Below the pieces are notes generated by a model, which was not told the DNA's origin, did no database searches, and worked only from the letters and a program-made list of their open reading frames with translations. A stretch of DNA of 64,000 nt, taken from Pseudoduganella guangdongensis (GTDB taxonomy: Bacteria > Pseudomonadota > Gammaproteobacteria > Burkholderiales > Burkholderiaceae_D). Numbering within the stretch: position 1 is the stretch's first letter; each line of letters opens with the position of its first letter. The position numbers were made by a program, and so were the translations under genes. This document shows, piece after piece, positions 51,630 to 59,422 of this stretch. The stretch is from assembly GCF_009857475.1 (NCBI RefSeq), contig NZ_WWCJ01000024.1, positions 1-64,000 of the forward strand, in the 5' to 3' direction.

Positions 51630-52778
51630 ATGACCGACGCACCTACCTTCAAACCAAAAAAATCCGTCGCCCTGTCCGGCGTTGCAGCCGGTAACACCGC
51701 CTTGTGCTCCGTCGGCAAGACCGGGAATGACCTGCACTATCGCGGCTACGACATCCTGGACGTGGCCACCACCTGCGAATTCGAAGAAATCGCCTACCTG
51801 CTGGTGCACGGCAAACTGCCGAACGTGGCCGAACTGAAAGGCTACAAGAAGAAGCTGAAATCCCTGCGCGGCCTGCCGCAAGGCGTGAAGTCGGCACTGG
51901 AAGCGCTGCCTGCCTCCGCCCACCCGATGGACGTGATGCGCACCGGCGTCTCCGTGCTGGGCTGCTGCCTGCCGGAGAAGGACGACCACAATATCGCCGG
52001 CGCGCGCGATATCGCCGACCGCCTGATGGCATCCTTCGGCTCCATGCTGCTGTACTGGTACCACTTCAGCCACAACGGCAAGCGCATCGACGTGGAAACC
52101 GACGACGAGACCATCGGCGGCCACTTCCTGCACCTGCTGCACGGCGAAAAGCCGTCCGAAAGCTGGGTGCGCGCGATGCACACCTCCCTGATCCTGTACG
52201 CGGAGCACGAGTTCAACGCCTCCACCTTCACCAGCCGCGTCATCTCCGGCACCGGCTCCGACATCCACTCCGCCATCACCGGCGCGATTGGCGCGCTGCG
52301 CGGCCCTAAGCACGGCGGCGCCAACGAAGTGGCGCTGGACATCCAGCAGCGCTACGAAAACGCCGACGAAGCGGAAGCCGACATCCGCAACCGCGTCGCC
52401 AACAAGGAGGTGGTGATCGGCTTCGGTCACCCGGTCTACACCATCTCCGACCCGCGCAACGTGGTGATCAAGGAAGTGGCGCGCACCCTGTCGCAGGAAG
52501 CCGGCTCGATGAAGATGTTCGACATCGCCGAACGCCTGGAATCGACCATGTGGGAAATCAAGAAGATGTTCCCGAACCTGGACTGGTTCTCCGCCGTGTC
52601 CTACCACATGATGGGCGTGCCGACCGCCATGTTCACCCCGCTGTTCGTGATCTCGCGCACCTCCGGCTGGGCAGCCCACGTGATCGAGCAGCGCATCGAC
52701 AACAAGATCATCCGTCCAAGCGCCAACTATGTTGGCCCTGAAGACCTGGCCTTCGTACCGATCAAGGACCGCAAGTAA
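51630..52778 (+). CDS. prpC: 2-methylcitrate synthase
   Basis: A 382-residue citrate synthase-family enzyme condensing propionyl-CoA with oxaloacetate. Catalytic segments include ASTFTSRVISGTGSDIHSAI, GPKHGGANE with the active-site His, and VIGFGHPVY. The length and the N-terminus KKSVALSGVAAGNTALCSVG are PrpC-like rather than GltA-like. It starts 12 bp after prpB with AAGGAG. Confidence 0.96.
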   Translation: MTDAPTFKPKKSVALSGVAAGNTALCSVGKTGNDLHYRGYDILDVATTCEFEEIAYLLVHGKLPNVAELKGYKKKLKSLRGLPQGVKSALEALPASAHPMDVMRTGVSVLGCCLPEKDDHNIAGARDIADRLMASFGSMLLYWYHFSHNGKRIDVETDDETIGGHFLHLLHGEKPSESWVRAMHTSLILYAEHEFNASTFTSRVISGTGSDIHSAITGAIGALRGPKHGGANEVALDIQQRYENADEAEADIRNRVANKEVVIGFGHPVYTISDPRNVVIKEVARTLSQEAGSMKMFDIAERLESTMWEIKKMFPNLDWFSAVSYHMMGVPTAMFTPLFVISRTSGWAAHVIEQRIDNKIIRPSANYVGPEDLAFVPIKDRK

Positions 52779-52780
52779 TC

Positions 52781-55378
52781 ATGAACAGCCAATATCGCAA
52801 ACAACTCCCAGGCACCAAGCTGGATTACTTCGACGCGCGCGAAGCGGTCGACGCGATCAAGCCAGGCGCCTACGCCAAGCTGCCGTACACCTCGCGCGTG
52901 CTGGCGGAAAATCTGGTGCGCCGCTGCGATCCAGCCAATTTGACCGCCTCGCTGCAGCAACTGATCGAGCGCAAGCGCGACCTGGACTTCCCATGGTTCC
53001 CGGCGCGCGTGGTGTGCCACGACATCCTGGGCCAGACCGCCCTGGTGGACCTGGCCGGCCTGCGCGACGCCATCGCGGAGCAGGGCGGCGATCCAGCCCT
53101 GGTCAACCCGGTGGTGCCAACCCAGCTGGTGGTGGACCACTCGCTGGCCGTGGAATGCGGCGGTTTCGATCCGGACGCGTTCAACAAGAACCGCGCCATT
53201 GAAGACCGCCGTAACGAAGACCGCTTCGACTTTATCAACTGGACCAAGAAAGCCTTCCAGAACGTCGACGTGATCCCGCCGGGTAACGGCATCCTGCACC
53301 AGATCAACCTGGAGCGCATGTCGCCGGTGATCCAGGTCACCGACGGCGTGGCCTACCCGGACACCCTGGTCGGCACCGACTCGCACACCCCGATGGTCGA
53401 TGCGCTGGGCGTGATCGCGATTGGCGTGGGCGGCCTGGAAGCGGAAACCGTGATGCTGGGCCGCGCTTCCTGGATGCGCCTGCCCGACATCATCGGCGTT
53501 GAGCTGACCGGCAAGCCGCAGCCCGGCATCACCGCCACCGACATCGTGCTGGCGCTGACCGAATTCCTGCGCAAGGAAAAAGTGGTGTCGGCCTACCTGG
53601 AGTTCTACGGCGCCGGTTCGGCCGCGCTGACCCTGGGCGACCGCGCCACCATCTCGAATATGGCGCCGGAATTCGGCGCCACCGCCGCGATGTTCTCGAT
53701 CGACGCGCAAACCATCAAATACCTGAAGCTGACCGGCCGCGACGACGCGCTGGTGGAACTGGTCGAGCAGTACGCCAAGCGCACCGGCCTGTGGTCGGAC
53801 GACCTGGCCCAGGTGGAATACGAGCGCGTGCTGAGGTTCGACCTGTCGAGCGTGGTGCGTAATATCGCCGGCCCGTCCAACCCGCACAAGCGCGTGCCGA
53901 CCAGCGAGCTGGCCGCGCGCGGCATTTCCGGCGTGGTGGAGAACGAGCCGGGCAAGATGCCGGACGGCGCCGTGATCATCGCCGCCATCACCAGCTGCAC
54001 CAACACCAACAACCCGCGCAATATGATCGCAGCCGGCCTGCTGGCGCGCAACGCGAACAAGGTCGGCCTGCTGCGCAAGCCGTGGGTCAAATCCTCGCTG
54101 GCGCCAGGCTCGAAAGCGGTCACGCTGTACCTGGAAGAAGCAGGCCTGATGACGGAGCTGGAAAAACTGGGCTTTGGCGTGGTTGCTTATGCCTGCACCT
54201 CCTGCAACGGCATGTCCGGTGCGCTCGACCCGGCGATCCAGAAGGAAGTAGTGGAGCGCGACCTGTACGCCACCGCCGTCCTGTCGGGCAACCGCAACTT
54301 CGACGGCCGCATCCACCCATACGCCAAGCAAGCATTCCTGGCCTCGCCGCCGCTGGTGGTGGCCTACGCCATCGCCGGCACCATCCGTTTCGATATCGAG
54401 AAGGATGTACTGGGCCACGATGCCGCCGGCAAGGCAATCACCCTGAAGGACTTGTGGCCGAGCGACGAAGAGATCGACGCCATCGTCGAATCCTCCGTCA
54501 AGCCGGAACAGTTCCGCAAGGTGTACATCCCGATGTTTGCGCGCAGCGCCGACGCCGGCGAACGCGCCGACCCGCTGTACGACTGGCGCCCACAATCGAC
54601 CTACATCCGCCGTCCGCCGTACTGGGAAGGCGCGCTGGCGGGCGAGCGCACGCTGAAAGGCATGCGTCCGCTGGCGCTGCTGGGCGACAACATCACCACC
54701 GACCACCTGTCGCCGTCCAACGCGATCATGATGGACTCCGCCGCCGGCGAATACCTGCACAAAATGGGCCTGCCGGAAGAGGACTTCAACTCCTACGCCA
54801 CCCACCGCGGCGACCACCTGACCGCGCAGCGCGCGACCTTCGCCAACCCGACGCTGAAAAACGAGATGGTGCGCAACGCCGACGGCAGCATCAAGGCCGG
54901 CTCGCTGGCGCGCGTGGAGCCCGACGGCCAGGTCACCCGCATGTGGGAAGCCATTGAAACCTACATGGAGCGCAAGCAGCCGCTGATCGTGATCGCCGGC
55001 GCCGACTACGGCCAGGGTTCCTCGCGCGACTGGGCCGCCAAGGGCGTGCGCCTGGCCGGGGTGGAAGCGATTGTGGCCGAAGGCTTCGAGCGCATCCACC
55101 GCACCAACCTGGTCGGCATGGGCGTGTTGCCGCTGGAGTTCCAGCCAGGCGTGAACCGCCTGACCCTGGGCCTGGACGGCACCGAGACCTTCGACGTGAT
55201 TGGCCAGCGTGCGCCGCGCGCCACCCTGACCCTGGTGGTGCACCGCAAGAACGGTGAACGCGTGGAAGTGCCGGTCACCTGCCGCCTCGATTCGTCGGAA
55301 GACGTGTCGATCTACGAAGCGGGCGGTGTGCTGCAGCGCTTCGCGCAGGACTTCCTGGAATCGGCAAAGGCAGCGTAA
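52781..55378 (+). CDS. acnD: Fe/S-dependent 2-methylcitrate dehydratase AcnD
   Basis: An 865-residue aconitase-family enzyme with a 4Fe-4S cluster. Cluster Cys residues are seen in AITSCTNTNNPRNM and ACTSCNGMSG. Other hallmarks are GTDSHTPMVDALGVIAIGVGG, the swivel-domain GADYGQGSSRDWAAKGVRLA, and NRKFDGRIHP-like GNRNFDGRIHP. In AcnD/PrpF-type pathways it makes a 2-methylaconitate isomer needing PrpF, whose gene follows, so this operon uses the AcnD-PrpF route instead of PrpD. It starts 2 bp after prpC. Confidence 0.95.
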   Translation: MNSQYRKQLPGTKLDYFDAREAVDAIKPGAYAKLPYTSRVLAENLVRRCDPANLTASLQQLIERKRDLDFPWFPARVVCHDILGQTALVDLAGLRDAIAEQGGDPALVNPVVPTQLVVDHSLAVECGGFDPDAFNKNRAIEDRRNEDRFDFINWTKKAFQNVDVIPPGNGILHQINLERMSPVIQVTDGVAYPDTLVGTDSHTPMVDALGVIAIGVGGLEAETVMLGRASWMRLPDIIGVELTGKPQPGITATDIVLALTEFLRKEKVVSAYLEFYGAGSAALTLGDRATISNMAPEFGATAAMFSIDAQTIKYLKLTGRDDALVELVEQYAKRTGLWSDDLAQVEYERVLRFDLSSVVRNIAGPSNPHKRVPTSELAARGISGVVENEPGKMPDGAVIIAAITSCTNTNNPRNMIAAGLLARNANKVGLLRKPWVKSSLAPGSKAVTLYLEEAGLMTELEKLGFGVVAYACTSCNGMSGALDPAIQKEVVERDLYATAVLSGNRNFDGRIHPYAKQAFLASPPLVVAYAIAGTIRFDIEKDVLGHDAAGKAITLKDLWPSDEEIDAIVESSVKPEQFRKVYIPMFARSADAGERADPLYDWRPQSTYIRRPPYWEGALAGERTLKGMRPLALLGDNITTDHLSPSNAIMMDSAAGEYLHKMGLPEEDFNSYATHRGDHLTAQRATFANPTLKNEMVRNADGSIKAGSLARVEPDGQVTRMWEAIETYMERKQPLIVIAGADYGQGSSRDWAAKGVRLAGVEAIVAEGFERIHRTNLVGMGVLPLEFQPGVNRLTLGLDGTETFDVIGQRAPRATLTLVVHRKNGERVEVPVTCRLDSSEDVSIYEAGGVLQRFAQDFLESAKAA

Positions 55379-56562
55379 TGGCACACAAACCGCAAATTAA
55401 GATCCCCGCCACCTATATGCGTGGCGGCACCAGCAAGGGCGTGTTCTTCCGGCTGCAGGACTTGCCGCAGGCCGCCCAGGTGCCGGGCAAGGCGCGCGAC
55501 GACGTGCTGCTGCGCGTGATCGGCAGCCCCGACCCGTACGGCAAGCAGATCGACGGCATGGGCGGCGCGACGTCAAGCACCAGCAAGACGGTGATCCTGT
55601 CCGCCTCCACCCGCTCCGACCACGACGTGGACTACCTGTTCGGCCAGGTCAGCATCGACAAGGCTTTTGTCGACTGGAGCGGCAACTGCGGCAATCTGTC
55701 GGCGGCGGTGGGCGCCTTCGCCATCAGCGGCGGCCTGGTGCCGCCGGCCCGCGTGCCGCACGACGGCATGGCGGTGGTGCGCATCTGGCAGGCCAATATC
55801 GGCAAGACCATCATCGCCCACGTGCCGATGACGAACGGCGAGGTGCAGGAAACCGGCGACTTTGAACTGGACGGGGTTACCTTCCCGGCCGCCGAAGTGC
55901 AGCTGGAATTCATGGACCCGGCGGCCGAAGAAGAGGGCGCTGGCGGCTCGATGTTCCCGACCGGGAACCTGGTGGACGAGCTTGAAGTGCCGGGTGTCGG
56001 CACGCTCAAGGCGACCATGATCAATGCCGGCATTCCGACCATCTTCATCAATGCCGACGCCATCGGCTACACCGGCACCGAGCTGCAGGAAGCCATCAAC
56101 GGCGACGCCGCCGCGCTGGCAAAGTTCGAAACCATCCGCGCCCACGGCGCGCTGCGTATGGGCCTGATCAAGGACGTGAGCGAAGCGGCCACCCGCCAGC
56201 ACACGCCGAAGGTCGCCTTCGTCGCGCCGCCGGCCAGCTACGCCGCTTCCAGCGGCAAGCAGGTGGGGGCCGGCGATATTGACCTGCTGGTGCGCGCGCT
56301 CTCGATGGGCAAGCTGCACCACGCCATGATGGGCACCGCCGCCGTTGCCATCGGCACCGCAGCAGCGATTCCCGGCACGCTGGTCAACCTGGCTGCCGGT
56401 GGCGGCGAGCGTGAATCGGTGCGCTTCGGGCATCCTTCCGGCACGCTGCGCGTGGGCGCCCAGGCGACACGGGAAAACGGTGAATGGAGCGTGAAGAAAG
56501 CTATCATGAGCCGCAGCGCGCGGGTCTTGATGGAGGGCTGGGTCCGCGTGCCAGCCGAGTAA
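55378..56562 (+). CDS. prpF: 2-methylaconitate cis-trans isomerase
   Basis: A 394-residue PrpF-family (diaminopimelate epimerase-like fold) isomerase that acts with AcnD. It begins with the family signature YMRGGTSKGVFFRLQDLP, then GGATSSTSKTVILSAS, DWSGNCGNLSAAVGAFAI and GHPSGTLRVGAQA. The start overlaps the acnD stop by one base (TAATG). It ends the operon before a hairpin. Confidence 0.97.
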   Translation: MAHKPQIKIPATYMRGGTSKGVFFRLQDLPQAAQVPGKARDDVLLRVIGSPDPYGKQIDGMGGATSSTSKTVILSASTRSDHDVDYLFGQVSIDKAFVDWSGNCGNLSAAVGAFAISGGLVPPARVPHDGMAVVRIWQANIGKTIIAHVPMTNGEVQETGDFELDGVTFPAAEVQLEFMDPAAEEEGAGGSMFPTGNLVDELEVPGVGTLKATMINAGIPTIFINADAIGYTGTELQEAINGDAAALAKFETIRAHGALRMGLIKDVSEAATRQHTPKVAFVAPPASYAASSGKQVGAGDIDLLVRALSMGKLHHAMMGTAAVAIGTAAAIPGTLVNLAAGGGERESVRFGHPSGTLRVGAQATRENGEWSVKKAIMSRSARVLMEGWVRVPAE

Positions 56563-56568
56563 GCCAGG

Positions 56569-56597
56569 GCGCCCGGCCTGCGGGCCGGGCGCTTTAT
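56569..56597 (+). terminator. Terminator of the prp operon
   Basis: A 10-bp stem GCGCCCGGCC/GGCCGGGCGC with a TGCG loop and a short T run (TTTATT). Confidence 0.8.
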
Positions 56598-56906
56598 TCA
56601 ACGTCCGATGTCGTCATCCTCGTCGTCGTCGTGGAATTTCCCCGGCGGGCTGTATTCACCGTTCTCCAGCACCTGGCACCAGCCAAAGGTGGTGTTGAAC
56701 ATGGCGAGGTCGGTGGCCACTTTGCAAAGGCAGGGAATGTTCTTTTGCCGGACCATGTCTTCTGAGACCAGGTTCTTGGGTAGTTGGATATGTAAATACA
56801 GGCTCACTGTAACTTCTGTTCTAGCGCGTCCAGCGTGCGCGGCACCGCCGCGCCAGCGCTGAGCTTGGCTTATTGCATTGATAGAGTCGAGCGCAGCGAT
56901 AGTCAT
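56598..56906 (-). CDS. Small protein downstream of the toxin/immunity pair, unknown function
   Basis: A 102-residue protein starting in an ATGA overlap with the immunity gene, so it is translated with it. The middle has LYLHIQLPKNLVSEDMVRQK, NIPCLCKVATDLAMFNTTFG and WCQVLENGEYSPP, then a highly acidic end (FHDDDEDDDIGR). The first 30 residues are poor in recognisable structure, so a downstream start is possible. I do not recognise a family. An acidic cap fits an anti-nuclease role, making it a second immunity candidate, but only by position. It converges on prpF. Confidence 0.6.
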   Translation of the reverse strand: MTIAALDSINAISQAQRWRGGAAHAGRARTEVTVSLYLHIQLPKNLVSEDMVRQKNIPCLCKVATDLAMFNTTFGWCQVLENGEYSPPGKFHDDDEDDDIGR

Positions 56907-57307
56907 TTCAAAGTTGCGATCAGCCTGCGCACGTCAGAAGCGCGGGTACTCCGTTGTGCTGTCAACAGTTCCGATAACTCTTCCAACCGGCCCCTTGATG
57001 AGGCGGGCAAGGCCACCCCCAAATCGTCCAGTTGGCTTGCAGAAATGGCCGCCACATCGAGGTGGGGCGAATCAAGCAGCGCCGTCAGTACTCCTACCCC
57101 TTCCGCACTGCCCAAATCGCCAACCGCTTCGGCACATCGTTCCTGTACGCAGGCCGACAGCGATAATGCCCGCTCCTCCAGGTGGCGCCAATCGGCCGCA
57201 GCGAACCCCCTGAGGACTTCGCTTGCCATTTCGAGATGGTATTCAAACCAGGGCGTAGTTTGATTGCCGAGGAGGCGTTCGAATTCGTTGAAGGTGGATG
57301 TAGTCAT
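56903..57307 (-). CDS. Candidate immunity protein, HEAT-like all-helical
   Basis: The ATG at 57307 has an AAGGA ribosome site; 134 residues, predominantly helical: NEFERLLGNQTTPWFEYHLE, WRHLEERALSLSACVQERCA, AEAVGDLGSAEGVGVLTALL, then a HEAT-like VAAISASQLDDLGV. It lies 22 bp after the PAAR/EndoU-like effector on the same strand and shares its lower G+C, as expected of a cognate immunity gene that travels with the toxin tip. No diagnostic immunity domain was recognised; the role is inferred from position. Confidence 0.7.
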   Translation of the reverse strand: MTTSTFNEFERLLGNQTTPWFEYHLEMASEVLRGFAAADWRHLEERALSLSACVQERCAEAVGDLGSAEGVGVLTALLDSPHLDVAAISASQLDDLGVALPASSRGRLEELSELLTAQRSTRASDVRRLIATLK

Positions 57308-57329
57308 TTTTCTTCCTTTATCTCTTCTT

Positions 57330-58577
57330 TCAAAGTCCGTTACCCCCGGTCGGGAAAGACGACGTGATGACGCCATTCTCCGTAATTACCTGCCACTCAA
57401 CGCCATCGATCACCTTGGTGTGCAACAGTCTGGTTACTCCATTTGATTGACCGAGCAGGGTGCCTGGTGCCGCAGCAGTAGTATGTCCCGCCCGCAGAAT
57501 GTCGGCATTAGTCCAGCTGGGCGGTGCAATCGTATGTGTGTTAGGTGACTTTCCTTTAGACCAGCCCCACGTTCCATCTTTGCGCACAATCATCATTTTA
57601 AAGTCTTTCACCGAGATAGTTCCGTCGGGATTGACGACTGTTTTATCGTGACTCATTTGGTAGTGGGGAGAGTTCAGTACATCGGGAGAATGCCCACCAA
57701 TAATGTTATTGGTTCCTGGCTTGGATGCGCCGAACAAGATCTTGGAATCGATTTTCGATAGAGGTCCGATGAAATCCGGATCGCCCGGGATCGGTGGCCG
57801 TTTAGGCGTGCTGAGTCCCTCCGCTGCCAAGTTTGTTGGCGGTTTGCCGCCAGCCACCTTCCAGTTGGCGACGTACTTCCCCCCAAGCCATCCCCCCAGC
57901 AGACTGCCACCCAACATCGACCACTTCTGTCCATCTGATCCTTCGCCGAAGATCTCTGCGCCAAGCAGGCTGCCCCCCAAGCCTCCTGCAACGCCACCAA
58001 CGATGCCACCGATGGCCAAAGCGGGACCAGCAAGTACGACCGCAGCACCGGCCCCGACGACGAAGAGCGCGACATGAACCCAAGTCGGCACCAGGTCTTC
58101 GGCATGGATCTCGTCGGTCTGCACGGTCGGTCCGCCGACATGCACATTGGCGGAACCCTTGGTGATGACAGCGCTGCAGGTGGTCTTGTCATCCACCCTG
58201 GCGGCCGGCATGCCGTTGATGAAGACCGTTCCACTGCCGGTCGCCACTTTTTCCGTGTCCGTATGCTTGTCGCACTTCGCCGTGTCAAGGTGGGCGCGGA
58301 TGGCGCGCAAGCCGTTGGTGAAGACATTGGCCGAGCCGGCGGCGGTGATCTTGCCCACTTCCTCCTTGGGCGCCCAGCTCATGGTGCTCATCATCTCGCC
58401 CAGGCCGGCGCCCGCCGCCGCAGCGCCGCCGACGATGGCCACCGCCGCCAAGCCGCCAGTGCCGACGATGGCCACCGCCGCCACCGCGATCGCGGCGGCA
58501 GCCAGCAGGCCGCCCAGCAGCCAGCTCATGGTCGGGCTATGCCCGATCGGGTCATTTAGCCTTGCCGCCTGCGCCAT
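57330..58577 (-). CDS. prePAAR/PAAR T6SS effector with EndoU-like toxin domain
   Basis: A 415-residue effector. The N-terminus has the prePAAR motif AARLNDPIGH (residues 4-13), then a hydrophobic region (about 18-60), a PAAR domain (about 70-155, GSANVFTNGLRAIRAH to GSANVHVGGPTVQTD) and a second hydrophobic Gly/Ala-rich region (about 165-235). This two-region layout matches class II prePAAR effectors, which need an Eag chaperone; a DUF1795 gene lies 2 bp upstream. The C-terminus (about 285-415) has NNIIGGHSPDVL, NTHTIAPPSWTNADILRAGH and GVEWQVITENGVI, the pattern of the EndoU ribonuclease toxin fold with its GGHS and PxSWT elements. The DNA for this tip is much less G+C-rich than the rest. 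It is likely delivered by the VgrG upstream. The EndoU call is motif-level. Confidence 0.8.
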   Translation of the reverse strand: MAQAARLNDPIGHSPTMSWLLGGLLAAAAIAVAAVAIVGTGGLAAVAIVGGAAAAGAGLGEMMSTMSWAPKEEVGKITAAGSANVFTNGLRAIRAHLDTAKCDKHTDTEKVATGSGTVFINGMPAARVDDKTTCSAVITKGSANVHVGGPTVQTDEIHAEDLVPTWVHVALFVVGAGAAVVLAGPALAIGGIVGGVAGGLGGSLLGAEIFGEGSDGQKWSMLGGSLLGGWLGGKYVANWKVAGGKPPTNLAAEGLSTPKRPPIPGDPDFIGPLSKIDSKILFGASKPGTNNIIGGHSPDVLNSPHYQMSHDKTVVNPDGTISVKDFKMMIVRKDGTWGWSKGKSPNTHTIAPPSWTNADILRAGHTTAAAPGTLLGQSNGVTRLLHTKVIDGVEWQVITENGVITSSFPTGGNGL

Positions 58578-58579
58578 GG

Positions 58580-59410
58580 CTAGCCGGCCTGCTGCTCGAG
58601 GAAGCTGCGCACGGCCGCCAAGTGCGGCAGGCCCGGCACGTCCAGGGGAGGGTCGTAGATGGCCGCCAGGTGCAGGTTGTCGAGCAGGCTGCCGGCGTCA
58701 GGATCGGGGTCGGCGGCCAACTGGTACATGCCGGTGTTGCGCAGGCCCGGATCATAGGAGTTGGGTGCGGTGAAATAGGGTTGCAGGCGGTTGCCGGCGG
58801 CGTCGAAGAAGGCCCACGTGTCGAGCTCCACTTCGCGCGCATCGGTCCTGCGGCAGGCGTCGCCTTGGTTGGCAAAGACATGCAAGCTGCGGCGGCGCGC
58901 GGAGAGCGCAAAGGTGTAGGGCTGGGTCGCCACCGGCGCCTTGCGCTTGGCGGCGGCGGCGGCGGCGTCGAGCGGATGGCGCAACGTCATGCTGGCGAGG
59001 ATGTTGTCGAAGGCCGCATTCCATTCTTCGTTGAATGGACTGAGGCAGGTGGCAGCCACCAGCATGGCCTGGCGGCTGCCCGGCTCCGCCCCTTGCACCA
59101 GCACCACGGCCTGGCGCTGGTGCATGAAGTTGCCATCTTTGCGCCAGCTGTAGGCCAGTTCGATGGCGGGAGAGCCGCCGACCTGGCTGTCCTTCATGCC
59201 GCGCAGCTGGAAGCGGGGCAGGGCGCGGCCCATTTCCTTGAGCAGGCGGTCGCCGAAGTCCGCCAGCGTTTCGTCCGCCGGGACATCGGCATGGGAGATC
59301 ACGAGGCTGAATTCACTCGGGCCATTTTCGTTCAGCACAAACATGTGCATGGTTTTGTCTTTGAGCTGCGGCGGCAGCTCGAATGCGGCGCTGTTGGTCT
59401 GGTATTGCAT
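58580..59410 (-). CDS. DUF1795 (Eag/DcrB-like) T6SS effector chaperone with extra C-terminal domain
   Basis: A 276-residue protein. Residues 1-150 fit DUF1795: MQYQTNSAAFELPPQLKDKT, MHMFVLNENGPSEFSLVISH, TLADFGDRLLKEMGRALPRF, and FNEEWNAAFDNILASMTL. In T6SS loci this family binds the hydrophobic segments of PAAR effectors before loading on VgrG. Known Eag chaperones are near 145 residues, so the extra 120 C-terminal residues (SLHVFANQGDACRRTDAREV to LAAVRSFLEQQAG) are unusual. It lies between vgrG (12 bp) and the effector (2 bp). Confidence 0.8.
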   Translation of the reverse strand: MQYQTNSAAFELPPQLKDKTMHMFVLNENGPSEFSLVISHADVPADETLADFGDRLLKEMGRALPRFQLRGMKDSQVGGSPAIELAYSWRKDGNFMHQRQAVVLVQGAEPGSRQAMLVAATCLSPFNEEWNAAFDNILASMTLRHPLDAAAAAAKRKAPVATQPYTFALSARRRSLHVFANQGDACRRTDAREVELDTWAFFDAAGNRLQPYFTAPNSYDPGLRNTGMYQLAADPDPDAGSLLDNLHLAAIYDPPLDVPGLPHLAAVRSFLEQQAG

Positions 59411-59422
59411 GGCTGCGTACTC

